64,000 bases of DNA from Stictocephala bisonia (GCA_035578905.1 JAQJVL010000425.1:62001-126000), one strand, 5' to 3'; shown: positions 33,875 to 45,004, counted from the stretch's first letter. A program made the numbers and translations. The notes: generated by a model not told the origin, from the sequence alone.

Positions 33875-35173
33875 CGTGGGTCGTCCAGAAAGTAAAGAAC
33901 GTTTTGGTATAAAAAGTTAAAAACGAAAGATAACAACACAGACTTTTATTTAAATACTCACGATAACCTAGCCTACTTCTCAATTTAGGTGCCTTGGTTG
34001 TCAAGGCATTTATTGTACCGAGGAAACAGTTTTTCAATGCTGGTCTTCAGCCGCTAAAGATCTGAGCCAGGATGTCACTTCTTCTTTCAGTTTTTCATCG
34101 TTTCCAAACTGCTTCCCATCCAAGAATGTTTTCAGTTTCAGGAACAGATGGTAATCTGAAGACGCGAGGTCCGGACTATAGGAAGGGTGTCCAAAAATTT
34201 CCCACTTTAGGCCTTGAAGTTCTTGCTGGGTTTGTACCGATGCATGGGGCTGAGCATTGTCGTGGATCAAAAACACTTTTTTTGACAACATGCCACGTCT
34301 TTTGTTCTGTATTGCAAGTCTGAGTCTTTGAAGGGTTTCGCAATAGGCTTCTGAATTTATCGTTTCTCCCCTTGGCAAAAACTCAACATGGATTAAACCT
34401 TTGCGGTCCCAAAAAACAGTTGCCATCAATTTTCTTGTGTTCAGATATGATTTTTCTTTTATGGGTTTTGAGGGCGAATGGTTTTGAATTATACCACCCC
34501 ATGGATTGTCGCTTTGTTTGTTTCTTGTTTGTTGTTGATCAAGAAATTGTTCACCATCACTATCATATCGGGTAAGAAGTTCAAGGTCTGCTCCCATTCG
34601 TTTAGTCTTGTGGACTTCTGTTAGAAACTTTGGAAACCACCAAGCGCACATTTTTTTATACCCAAGATGCTCAGTCACAATTTCATAAGAGGGATCAAGA
34701 AATGTCTGGAATAGCGTCTTTTAAAGTGGTTAAAGTGAATCGCCGTTTTACCTGAATTTTGTCATCAACGTTTTTCTTCAATTCCTCAGTTATAAGTGAT
34801 GGCCTCCCAATCCATTCTTCATCGTGCGCATTGGTTCTTCCTTGGTTGAACATAATGCACCATTTCCTCACTGAAGATTTGTTCATTACATTCTCACCAT
34901 AAACAGTGTTTATTTGCCTATAAATTTCAATAGGCCGAACATTTTGAGCATTCAAAAACTGAATGACACTGCGCACTTCACATTTGGCGGAATTTTCAAT
35001 GTGCACCCCCATTTTGAAAGTTTACAGAGAAAAGACGCGTGACCGCACAGGAACGAAACTCGGCTCACACTGACCGGACAGCCAGAGGTAACTAGCGTGT
35101 ACGCAGTCGCATTGGTGGGGGATCGGCACGGCATGTGACGCACAATCGTTCTTTACTTTCTGGACGATCCTCG
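33875..35173 (-). mobile_element. mariner element, 1299 bp
   Basis: 27-bp inverted ends (33875-33901 and 35147-35173), each containing CGTCCAGAAAGTAAAGAACG or its complement, with two mismatches. They are flanked by TA at 33873-33874 and 35174-35175. The transposase is on the minus strand. The intact ends and the near-identical empty site in the adjacent tandem copy point to a fairly recent insertion relative to the surrounding decayed TEs. Confidence 0.93.
34034..35012 (-). pseudogene. mariner transposase with internal deletion
   Basis: From the ATG at 35012: an N-terminal helix-turn-helix part (VRSVIQFLNAQNVRPIEIYR, SSVRKWCIMFNQGR, EEWIGRPS), a break near 34695, then KMCAWWFPKFLTEVHKTKRM, KLMATVFWDRKGLIHVEFLP, LIHDNAQPHAS (second Asp) and SYSPDLASSDYHLF (third Asp, DD34D-type spacing). 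The segment that normally carries the first Asp (TGDETW) is missing: FLDQQQTRN joins directly to the KQS...NHSPSKP part. This is a short in-frame-like deletion. The copy cannot be catalytic but keeps ends that a related active mariner could use. Confidence 0.88.
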
Positions 35174-35230
35174 TACCTTCAAAATAGGCATATTTCTGTT
35201 ATTGCAGTGGTGAATAAATCATAACATTAT

Positions 35231-35669
35231 TGTCAACATGCGTTTAATAATAAAATAATAAATCGCACACTGCATAACCAACAGAAATATGTAAGCCACC
35301 GCTTAGCACACCAACTTAATCAACATAAATAAGCCACCGCTATACTCTATTTCATATTGAGAATGCAATACGGTAATCCCATAAGCAATGCTAATCAAAT
35401 GGGAGTTTTTGAGGTACAGTACTGTATAAAAACGTTGGCTCGCTGATAAAAAGTAATCATAAAATCAAATTTTCGCATGGAAGTGGTTGGGAAAATATTT
35501 ATTACCTGTTATTAAAAGTATAAAATTAAAAAAAATTAATAATTAAAAAATTACCTTATGCTTTAAAAACATATAGCCCTTGGAGATTCAGTCTTCAGAG
35601 GCCACAATTCAATTACACTGCATTTTAACCCTTATCATGCTGAACAGGTAAACAGTTAAACATAAAAGA
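35231..35669. other. AT-rich part of the outer Tigger
   Basis: No motif recognised; the outer Tigger's C-terminal coding part follows. Confidence 0.4.
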
Positions 35670-36240
35670 TGTAATTTTACATGGTTGCAAAGGATCATGG
35701 AGAAATTCCTAGCTCAACATACATCAAATCTTGGAGAAAGGCCTGGCCAAGCATCGAAAACGAGATCACCAATGCAGCTGAGGATGAACTGCCTCTTTCC
35801 CTTTTATCAACTGAAAAAGATAACAACGCAGCTCTTCTCAATGACTCAAGGAAATTGTGAAGTTCTAGTGATAATCATCTTGAAGAGGAAACTGTAAACG
35901 AAAAGGTTTCAGGTGACGATGATCTAGAGAAGGATTATTTTAGTGATAATCATAGAAAAAGTTATAGAGGAGGCAAATGAAAATGGTGTTGCAGATGAAT
36001 CAGAGGAAGAAAATCAAGAATAAAATATAAGTCATGAGGAAGGAAAAATGCACCTCAGTTGACACTTCAGTACATTGAACTGCAAGAGGTTTCGACAGCT
36101 GTAAAGAAACTATGCTTTTAAGAAGACTATGGAAAGTTCAGAAAAAATAACTGATTTCTTTTAGGAAAGGCTAAACGTATCTACAGTGTCCTGTGCCTTA
36201 ACTGTCAGACAACTTTGCTTCCAAGTCAAAATGTAAGTTT
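35670..36240 (+). pseudogene. Outer Tigger transposase, C-terminal part
   Basis: Frames give STYIKSWRKAWPSIENEITN, DELPLSLLSTEKD, an acidic EEETVNEKVSGDDDLEKDYF stretch, then LQYIELQEVSTAVKKLCF and EKITDFF. The same modules (SWRKxWP, then an acidic region, then xxIExQE) end other Tigger-like transposases. It is followed by AT-rich 3' sequence to the right end at 36845. Confidence 0.75.
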
Positions 36241-37018
36241 TATTTTATGTACAAAACAGTAATACATATTGGAAATTCAATGTTTACTATGCTATGTGTT
36301 GTAAATATTTTCTATTTTAAAATGACAGTACTTTACTGTAAACTGTTTAATTAATTTTTTTTATAAAGTACTGTAACAGTAAAATAAAAATACAGTAGTT
36401 TAATGTACCATGATTGACATGTTTTATTTTTACCTTTACATTATTTTATGTTGTGCATAATATACTATTCACAGAAGTTGTATTACCTGTACAACACTGT
36501 GAAATCTACTGTACAATGTTCTTACAATTTTAAAATAAGTAGTACACTACACAGAATACAAAATAGTAACACATACATAAAATAACTACAGTATTAGTCC
36601 TAACATTTTTTAATTACAGTACTGTATCTCTAAGAACGTAGCCTCCAAACTTTCATTTAAGTAAGGTACCAGTCTTGTACCATTATCTGCAGTTCCACAA
36701 GCATTATCACAGGAACCCTCCGTGACGTAACTTTCATGGAAACAAAGTTTTTACTGTAATTTCCACATTCTTTGGATTAACCAGCCAAACAGCTATCTGG
36801 TTGGAAGTTCGGTTCTATAGTGGCCGGTTAAGAGAGCATCTACTGTATCATCTAAATCTACATAGCCTTCAAGGATAGTTATTTTTGCTGTCGTTAATAT
36901 ATAATTTAAAAAAAGAAAGGTTATTGATAATGATATTTTCTGAATTACTCTTAATATATTCTATTTATATCTTCACATGTCAATGTTCAACTTTAAAATG
37001 AGCCTTTATATTTTAATA

Positions 37019-37945
37019 CAGTAGAGCCTCATTTATCCAGCGTAAACAAGCTACCATTGTTGGATAGTAGGGAACGATAATACAAATTCTACATAGTACT
37101 AATAAATTGATTTTATTAAGGATTTACGCAAAGTACCATATAAACAGTTCAGTTTTTATGACAAAAACAATTGCTTCATTGTAAAAATATTTTAAAAACG
37201 AAGTATCATATTCCATTACACTAATGGCATTAAGTTTATCTTTCAGACACATCAACTCTTTTACATTTGGAAGTCACTTCACTAAGCCTGAGTTCAATAA
37301 TATTACAGTATTGTACAGTGAAAAAAACAATCAAAATTTAAAATACCGTTCTGTACTGTCACAAATAATAATTTTATTTTTCAAATCTAACTTAGCAAAT
37401 ACAGAAATGTGACACAGAAGCCAGGTACAAGTAACACATAAACAACTGTAATTTATTATCCATTTCCAACTCCAGTTTCCTGGGTGTGGTTAATAAGCCC
37501 TCTCCAACTCATACTGTCCGCATACCACTGGCTCACGTGTACTTCTTCCCAGTTAGCTTCTCTCTTCCTTCTACTTCTTCTTTGATTGAATCCAACCATC
37601 TTTTTCTTGGCCTTCCTATTGGTCATGTCTCAAGCATTGCCTTCTCAAAGCATTTTCTTGCTGTTCTTGTCACTTCCATGTACAATAAAACAACTGTAAT
37701 ACAATGAACTAATATGTGGGACCGGTCAGGAAACTACTGATTACTGCATAAATCACGTGATCGCTATTCTTCCTCCCTACAAGTATTGTCTGTACTAAAA
37801 ATACCATACACTCAACACATTGACAAAGGTTATGTAGCCTGCACGCAGGGTACAGTTCTAGCTTAATATAACGTCAAGTTTTGGGACGAGTACCTCGGTT
37901 AAAACGAAATGACTGATAACTCTGTTAGATAACAAGGCTCTAATG
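37019..37945. mobile_element. Non-autonomous Tigger-type element, 927 bp
   Basis: TA flanks (37017-37018 and 37946-37947) enclose ends CAGTAGAGCCTCATTTATCC and, reversed, CATTAGAGCCTTGTTATC. No transposase inside. It carries a minus-strand LINE scrap at 37480-37660, so it has captured or been hit by an RTE-type 3' end. Confidence 0.7.
37480..37660 (-). pseudogene. RTE-like LINE C-terminal fragment
   Basis: The minus strand reads GRPRKRWLDSIKEEVEGRE and, after a shift, NWEEVHVSQWYADSMSWRGL followed by INHTQETG. The GRPxxRWxDxI(K)E...R..W(R)GLI pattern is the C-terminal end of RTE-type RT proteins; compare 62990-63170. Confidence 0.65.
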
Positions 37946-38205
37946 TATTTACCAAACTGTTCGTAAGAAATGAGTATAAAAAATAAAACTATTTATTTAC
38001 AAATATAGCTGATAATTCTTTAATAGAAAATCACAATTTTGTTATATGTTTGACAACAGCTATGACACTGGTAATTAGTTGTACTATAATTTATTTTATT
38101 TTGTAATTGATTGATATTATTACTCTTGAGGGATTTTTGTTAATTATTGTTACCTTTTCATTAGTTAGGTTGAGAAATAAGATTATTATTGTATTTTAAT
38201 TACAG

Positions 38206-38254
38206 AATCAAGGAGTACAGAAAACAGTGTTCAAGGTGGTCAAAACATCACAAG
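38206..38254 (+). CDS. Hcf: HCF exon (49 bp)
   Basis: A micro-exon between TTTTAATTACAG and G|GTAAGT, both strong. In the frame imposed by the preceding exon (phase 0) it reads NQGVQKTVFKVVKTSQ plus one base, which completes an Asp codon with the next exon. It is basic, like its neighbours. Small size lowers certainty, but the phases fit at both ends. Confidence 0.68.
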
Positions 38255-38364
38255 GTAAGTAAAAGGAATGTTCGGCGTTATATTGTAAAGTTTCATAAGA
38301 GTTCAAAAGTTAATTATATCACTTTGAAGATGGTTATAGAGATTTATTTATTTATTACTTTTAA

Positions 38365-39180
38365 TCCTTATTATGCCATAAGCGTATATATTCGCATATA
38401 ATGACTTTTTACTAAACGCTGTAAGTGCATATACGCGTTATAGTTACAAAAATAATATTTTCTAAATACTGTTTCTAATTTAATCATCTGGTAGTGCGTT
38501 TGGTTATGGGAGGTGGTTCATTACAGACGCATTGTGCGACACGTGACCTTTTGTTGGCCTGTCAATCCTTACAAGACTAGTTTTTGTCTGGCAGTGTATA
38601 TTTCCACTGCGTACGTATTCACGCAGCACCTGTTGAACCAAGCGGTTGTCATTGTCCGCCGCCTCACCTCTTGAAACTATATATTTAGTTGTTTTTATCT
38701 TTACTTTAGTTTAATATATGTTGGTTATTTATTAGTTTTAAGTGTCAATATAAATAATCCGGACGATTCTGATTTTGATGATTTTGTGCAAGGTGTACTT
38801 AATACATCGTATTCAAGTGCTATGTGTATTTACTTATTTTTTATTTATGTGTTATGTGCAGGCCCTTAATGTCTTTATCAGTTATGTACATGTAAATTTA
38901 CTTAATTATACATTTTTTATTAATAGTAATAATATTTTGTATTGATTCATATATTGATCTATGCCTGAGGCTTACTTTCAAGTAAAAAAGTTGCTTATTT
39001 ATATATAAGAAAAAATGTATAAGGTAAAATAAGCTAATAAAAGTTTCAAAATGTTATCATATCTTTCATTTTTCTGTACAGAAAAAGGAAAAATGAGCAA
39101 CTAAAAAATATAATTTAGATTTTTTTACAATAAATGAGCACTTAATGGAAAATAGGCATGGATAAATGGCGCTTTAAGGG
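38365..39180. mobile_element. Non-autonomous TTAA-flanked element, family shared with 60043
   Basis: TTAA at 38361-38364 and 39181-39184 flank ends (T/C)CCTTA-type. The left sub-terminal region AAGCGTATATATTCGCATAT followed by AAACGCTGTAAGTGCATATA resembles the inverted right part of the element ending at 60863. No transposase. Confidence 0.6.
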
Positions 39181-39456
39181 TTAAGTGTACAAAATCTAGG
39201 CCTCACCAAGTTATGCAAGACTTGTCGGTGAGGTCCTATAGTAAACAAGAAAGACAAAAACGCAGTACAAAAATACATGCATATATACATGTATATTTTT
39301 ATAATATTATTTATTAGTTATTATTGGGCAGTTTAGGGCAGGCACCTGTTTAAAAAAAATAAAAATGCAGCTTATAATATGACGTAACTATGCATTACAA
39401 TAGAAAGTATGAATACAATAACAGCGGAATGTGGCTACAACAGAGTAATTGCCTTG

Positions 39457-39735
39457 GTCAGTTTGGAGACTATCCTTCCAAAATAATGGTTTCTCATAGT
39501 GTGATAAGATAATCAGAAAATATACTCCGTAGGAAACTTGGGTGTCTGTGTGCACATGAACTTGTCCTGGTCAGTTTGGAGACTATCCATCCAGAATAAC
39601 TGTTTCGATAAGATAATCAGACAATTCACTGTAAAAAACTTGGGCGTCTGCATGGACAAGAACTTTTACCTTTGTCAGTTTGGAGATTATCCATCTAAAA
39701 TAACTGTTTCTCATAGTGTGATAAGATAGTCACAC
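39457..39735 (+). repeat. Tandem repeat, 2.5 units of about 104-113 bp
   Basis: Units start GTCAGTTTGGAGA(C/T)TATCC at 39457, 39570 and 39674, each including AATAA(C/T)(T/G)GTTTC and GATAAGATA(A/G)TCA blocks. A C-run follows at 39769-39782. Confidence 0.88.
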
Positions 39736-39768
39736 ATTTCACTTTGTACCAAATTTTGAGGTAGTAAA

Positions 39769-39782
39769 CCCCCCCCCCCCCC
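39769..39782 (+). repeat. Poly(C) run of 14
   Basis: An uninterrupted C14 homopolymer, prone to slippage and assembly error. Confidence 0.9.
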
Positions 39783-40208
39783 AAGTTTCATCTTCATCCC
39801 AAACATTATCTTATTCAAAAATATCTATTTTAGTTAATTTATGAATTTAAGATCATTAATTTAGTTAATTAAGTTAATTTGTTATTTCAAAATTGTTATT
39901 AATTGAAATGTTATTAATTTTGTTTGTAGTTTTGAAAGTAGAAATAGAATTTTGAGTTGCTCCATGTCCTTGGTTTATTAAGTTTTCACAATGTGCTTTT
40001 TTAATGTATCATGATTCTCATGCACTTAAATATTGTGGTATTGTTACATTTTTTATTGATTTTAATTATATGAAATTAACATTTAGAAGAATAAATAGGT
40101 TTCGCTATGCAAGTTAAGGTTTAAAAACAGATTTATAAAGTTTGAATTATATTTTCTTTTTGTATTAAATATTTGTGAAGAGTCTGATCATGGGATCTAG
40201 AACAGTAG

Positions 40209-40457
40209 ACAGTAGATATCACGTGCATCTCCCATGTTGTGACATGGGTGAAATGGCAGGTGAGTGGATAAAAAATAAACAAAAAAAAAATTCTTTTTCG
40301 CGTAATTTTGCAATTACAGTTTATTAGTGGTATTTAGCTGAATGCTTCCACGTGATTGGTAAATTTAGTTAAAAGTATTTAATAGAAAATCAAACCAGCT
40401 GATTTTGCCCATGTGACGTCACAGTCTACTGCTCAGCCTCGACGTGATACCTACTGT
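40209..40457. repeat. Possible MITE with imperfect inverted ends
   Basis: Left ACAGTAGATATCACGT and right (inverted) ACAGTAGGTATCACGT, with inner GTGACATGGG / GTGACGTCACATGGG blocks also inverted. The target duplication is unclear, so the element type is open. Confidence 0.5.
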
Positions 40458-40577
40458 ATGTTTTAGTTACTGTGAGTCCTCACAAATAAAGTTTAAAATA
40501 TTGGTTTAAAATTGTGTTTGATTTGACAATACTATATTACAAACATATGTTGTAATCAATATTATTTTATATTTTAG

Positions 40578-40664
40578 ATCAAACAAAAAAATTTTTGGCA
40601 ACATTAGGGGGAGGATCATCAAAACCACCAACAATAGTGCTGTCTAAACCAAAATCTGCAATAG
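40578..40664 (+). CDS. Hcf: HCF exon
   Basis: Acceptor TATATTTTAG, donor ATAG|GTATGT. It completes an Asp codon split with the 38206 exon and reads QTKKFLATLGGGSSKPPTIV followed by LSKPKSAI, ending in phase 1 to join the next exon as Ala (G|CC). A Lys/Ser/Pro-rich basic-region segment. Confidence 0.75.
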
Positions 40665-41008
40665 GTATGTGTCCTATTTAAATAACCTGGAGAAATGAGA
40701 ATTAAATGTTGACTAAGTTGTTGCATGAAGTTTAAAATTACGGTTTTAAATAAATACATTGAGCTAATGAAATAAATAATTATTGTTAGAGTGCATATTA
40801 TTTTTAGAAATAACATTCTAGATGGAACACATTTAACAAGCGTAAAATCTTTGCATGACTAAAATAAATTAATATTATTACCAAATTTGTTTCTTTTTAA
40901 GTATGATTTTTGGAGGTTAAGAAAAATCTTTTTGTTTTTGAATTGATGGCATACATTTTTATTTAATAATGATCAGTTTGCTTTTATTTAAATCATTGCC
41001 CATTTCAG
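40665..41008 (+). other. HCF intron (344 bp)
   Basis: GTATGT to CATTTCAG; AT-rich, no other feature. Confidence 0.75.
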
Positions 41009-41301
41009 CCACTTCAAAAATACCTCCTGGTGCCATCAAATTGATTACGATCAAGCGACCTGTTGCCATCAAAGTGCCAAATATGATGAGAAAAGTGTCT
41101 ACGGTGGTGAGTTCAGAAAATGCTCTACCAGCTCCTTCATCTGAGTTTGCACTTTTGAATTCTCCTTTGCAACCTTCACCCTTGCAGCCTGCAGTCACCA
41201 ATGGTTTTACGAATGGAGACAGTCCGATTCCTTTTGTTACATTTAACAACAGACCTGAGCTGCCTGATACTTCTCAGCCACAGCCAAATTCTTCATTAAA
41301 C
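41009..41301 (+). CDS. Hcf: HCF exon
   Basis: Acceptor CCCATTTCAG, donor AAC|GTAAGT. Phase 2-base start (completing Ala) and phase 0 end. Reads TSKIPPGAIKLITIKRPVAI, KVPNMMRKVSTVVSSENALP, then a Pro/Ser/Asn-rich stretch with two near-identical SPLQPSPLQP units and SLN at the end. The IKLITIKRPVAIKV stretch is the most basic part of the protein here and fits the HCF basic region. Confidence 0.8.
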
Positions 41302-42998
41302 GTAAGTACTGAAATTCTTTGATATCAAGTGTTCATTTATAAAAAGTGAAAATTTAAATAGGACAAAAAAATTATAATCGTAATTTGTCAATCCTGTTAA
41401 AATCTAACAATTTATGAGATGAACTGGAACATATTTTTAAATGTCACTTTATATTTACTGTAACTTTACGCTCTACAAATTTTGTGTGAATTGTATTTAC
41501 AATTTTGCACTACACAATCTTGAAGCAGATTTCCAGTTTTGTTAACTTTGTTAGAGAACAATCTACATTTTTCAAGAATTTTGTTTTTATTTAGGTACTT
41601 GATAGAAATTTATCTGAAAATATTAAGAATATTTTATATGTACTACAATTTTGAAAATGGAAATAACATCACCTCAGCCATTTTTGCAAACTATGATGTA
41701 ACCAGTTTATTGTATTTTATAACTGTAAAAGGTCAAGTTCAAGATTTTACAATTATTGGGATACAATTATCTAAAGATGATAAGACCAAACCCATTTTTA
41801 ATTATTCGAGTTTTTAGATAATATGATTCGCCATTAAAATCTAGCTTCCAGTTTGTTGGTTTAGAGGCATAAAGACGGAGAATTGATGTCACACACAAAT
41901 ATGCAGCAAATATGCATACAATTTTTATAGACTGACACTGTAAAAATGTGATTTCTTTCAAAAACACAACGTAGCAACATAATACTGTAATATGTATATT
42001 ACCGAGGTAAATGTTGTTAAATATGAAAGTAACAGATTACACAGAATAAATCGTTAAAATGTCAACATATTTAATTAATATATTTAGGCCTAACATTTTT
42101 TTTATTTTGTAAGTTTTTTAATAATTGTCAATTGGGTCAGGAGTGAATTCGGTAAAAAACATAAAACAATGAAACTTAGTTGTTACAAGTTAAAACTAAG
42201 AGAACAAGGAAGGGGTTGTCAGTCAAGGTGCTTGAAAGAATCTCTACGAACTACGTCTGACTGACAAGACAACTTAGGCTAGTGGTGGTGCGAAACATGC
42301 ACAATGACAGAACACCGCCTCTAATAGATGTCTTGCACTCTCACACTCACAATAAACATTTTATAGACAAATAGCATGCTGTATCAAAACAGGTAATACA
42401 AAGATTTTGTTGATTAATTAAAAAATGTATCTATACTTAACAATTAATTGGCTTATAGAAAAAAAGTCTGACAATGCACTTTCTAGACGTACTGAAAGTG
42501 GATAACCCAGTCCTTTAGATAGCTACATTTATGATAAACGTGTCCAACTTTATATGCCTTGAAAACCTAGAACTCGAGTTAACTGCAACTTTCTGTTTGG
42601 TTTTCCAATAAAATACTGCCTTTAGAAGTTCATTTTAGTCATATTTTTTCTATAAATAACGTGTCCAGAACATTTATTTAAAATAAGTAAAAGATTTTAT
42701 AAATTATGCATTTACTTTTTTTAAATATTTTGTATATCCTTAAATCACGTAATTTTCTTTTATAGTGTTGAATTTTATTTTAAATGTTACCTTAATTTAT
42801 ATGACAAGTTTCGTCATTTAAATATATATTTATTCAGTACTCTATTCAGGTCATTTATATTTTAGATTTGCAATGAATAGTAATTGAAAAGCTCATCACA
42901 AAAATAGCAAGGAAATTAAATGAAGAATGGCAATTTCAAAAATAACTTTTGATCAAACACCCTTAACCTTAGTATAATTATTCCTTTTTATATTACAG
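41302..42998 (+). other. HCF intron (1.7 kb)
   Basis: GTAAGT to TATTACAG. AT-rich; no TE recognised except a GC-richer patch at 42180-42340 of unknown origin. Short frames at 41539-41967 are not recognised. Confidence 0.6.
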
Positions 42999-43103
42999 GG
43001 AATAAGCCAAAATGCTTCCATTAATGAAAGTAGACCATCACAGTCAGAACAAACACCAATAAAATGTGAGACCAGTGGAGAGGAGATGATAGATCAAAGC
43101 TAG
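42999..43103 (+). CDS. Hcf: HCF exon with stop codon (last one recognised)
   Basis: Acceptor TTTTTATATTACAG. Read in phase 0: GISQNASINESRPSQSEQTP, IKCETSGEEMIDQS, stop TAG at 43101-43103. If terminal, the protein would be a short HCF lacking the C-terminal fibronectin module that most HCF proteins need to hold their two halves together. A possible internal donor AAAAT|GTGAGA at 43065/43066 would remove the stop and splice to undiscovered exons. GTAAAT also directly follows the stop codon. A possible AATAAA lies just after the stop, too close to be convincing. Confidence 0.68.
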   Translation, partial: GISQNASINESRPSQSEQTPIKCETSGEEMIDQS

Positions 43104-43518
43104 GTAAATAAATAATTAATTGTTTTATTGTATTAGAACAGTAAAACATAATTTTTAAACTTTTATGCTTACTATAAGTTTACTGTCTCTCCAATCATAC
43201 ATCTAACATAAAAACAATCTATTTACAACAATCAAATTATCAGTTTCAATTTACTTTGCAAAACTTAGCAAAGTAGAATGTTTATATTATTATCTCTGAA
43301 TAATGAGTCATTACTAAGGAATCCCCGGAATATGTTGTGTTGGAAGGGCTGTCTTATTTGACATTGTTGCTGTCCCTGCTTTAGAACTATCAACTCACAT
43401 CGCTTTATTTATTCATAGCAATCACATTCAGGGGTAATGATATCTTAGGGTTACTGTCTGGAAGAGTAGTGACATTCATTTAAATAATAAACATTAAGAA
43501 GTAAATAAATCAATTGTG
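43104..43518. other. 3' flank of the last recognised HCF exon
   Basis: Either 3' untranslated region or intron. No fibronectin-coding exon seen. Confidence 0.4.
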
Positions 43519-43645
43519 TTTTTTTTTTTTCGTTTTATTGAGGAAATAATTTGTTTGGCTATTAAAAATTTGACTGATTCGAACCTTTAAAATCAGATTC
43601 CAAAGTCCGAAGCCTTAGCCACTAAGCCACCACACTGGCAAAGAC
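43519..43645 (-). mobile_element. tRNA-derived SINE, minus strand
   Basis: On the minus strand TGGCTTAGTGG (A box, 43619-43629) is followed by GGTTCGAATC (B box, 43576-43585), at tRNA-like spacing, and an A-run complement at 43518-43530. Same class as the SINE at 49521. Confidence 0.78.
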
Positions 43646-45004
43646 GAATCTCTAATGACACTTAATTTGCCATATTTTGATATATTCTTTTGAAGCTTAA
43701 AAACACTTTGAATCATCTAGTTTTCTAATAATTGTTGATACCTTAGTTGCACAGTCATCCACGCTTTAGCGGTAATCTGCCAAGCCTGTGTTTACACATT
43801 TTTGAACAGATTTTGAACTACACATCATTAATTAGTCGTAAATTTATAACTATTAACTATAGTGGCATTTGTTAGAACTATATGGACTCTCTACAATGCT
43901 GTTTGATTGCTGCTGCACTTGGTTGCTAATTGAGAAACTATTACCAGAGCACATGTTTCTATAACCTGCAATCTTAACAAAAGTAGCCTAGTCACATACT
44001 ATGTGTTTTGCGATTACGAGTGGTTCGATTGTGAGTTTTGTGTTTTATATTTTCGTTGGTGCTTCAGCTGTTATTGCAGGAAATAATTGTAGCAATAGTG
44101 ATGACGAAACTTTAGATTTACCTACGCTGAGTTCCACGTTCACCTGTCCGTACAGGTCTTATAGAAGAACATCATGCTACTTCCTATATTACAAAACCTT
44201 GCATGTGTTCAGTGATTTGCTGCTACAAACCAAGCGAGACGATGCAGGCGCTATACACCCTGCAAGGCCTATAAAAATATAAATAAATTATATATCACTT
44301 TATGACCCAATACTATTTTATTCATAATGAATTAAATATTCTTTCAATATTAAAGCCATATTTTTATTCCTAAATCTGTATAACGAGCCTTTTTAAAGTG
44401 CATCTATACGTTAGAGATCCCGGTTGTTGTTATTATTATTATTACGTTAGTTGTTATTGTTATAAGTTAGTTGTTATCGTTATTTTTACTAGAAATAGTA
44501 AATATGATAGAATTTAAAGTAATACTAATGTTCTTATATTTTTTGTTCTAATATTTTTAAATTTCATTTAGAATGAATCATGATTCATTGGATCCATATT
44601 AAGTACAATTATTAGTTGTTATTATCTACAGTTATCAATTGGTATAATTTTATTCATATCGTGTTCCTTATTTCAAATATGTCATAGTATTAGGTGAAAC
44701 AAAATAAACTGGTTTTTAAACTGTGTATACAAGAGAGGCCACTTAGGTGTTATTTGTCTGTGTCCAGACTGGAATTTAATTAATTAATTAATAATACCAA
44801 TTAATTATTATTGTATACATTAACATATTGCTTTACATTCTTAAATTATTGCCACTTTAATTTGAATCTGTTATTCATGAAAAATGAGTCAAGTAAATTT
44901 GCCCCAACTTGATAGTATAAATAAAGCCAGCAAATTCCTTATCTAAAAATATAACGGCATAAATTAATTCAATCTCAGATAACCATTTCTACCAGGGGAT
45001 TACC
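43646..45004. other. Unassigned stretch
   Basis: A 93-codon frame at 44001-44282 begins with a hydrophobic, signal-like N-terminus and has several Cys, but no homologue is recognised and no splice context supports it. The remainder is AT-rich with GTTATT-type low-complexity sequence at 44425-44500. Confidence 0.35.

Larger units (their letters stand above)
33689..35230. repeat. 125-bp tandem duplication, second copy split by the mariner
   Basis: The block from TTGTTTGTCTTTGTCTTC through GTGGTGAATAAATCATAA (33689-33812 or so) is repeated starting near 33814. The second copy is interrupted at AATATA|CC(A/T)TCAAAATAGG by the mariner and resumes at 35176. The first copy is therefore a natural empty site. 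Confidence 0.88.
25682..36845 (+). mobile_element. Tigger/pogo-type transposon, split by nested insertions
   Basis: Ends CAGTGGACACTCTCTTAACC at 25682 and, reversed at 36845, CAGTAGATGCTCTCTTAACC. Both are flanked by TA (25680-25681 and 36846-36847). Its own coding parts are N-terminal 25885-26294, start of DDE 28598-29030 and C-terminus 35670-36240, all plus strand. Between them sit a hAT element, an unassigned 29040-29640 segment, a second Tigger, a TTAA-flanked element and a mariner. The whole lies in one HCF intron. The segment for the second and third catalytic Asp of this copy is missing. Confidence 0.85.

Noticed and set aside
39457..39735. Repeated coding domain (translated repeats such as QFGDYPSKI)
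   Set aside because: The frame is not maintained across units and lies in an intron; a minisatellite is simpler.
44001..44282. 93-residue frame with signal-like start
   Set aside because: No homology recognised and no supporting splice signals; kept only as unassigned.
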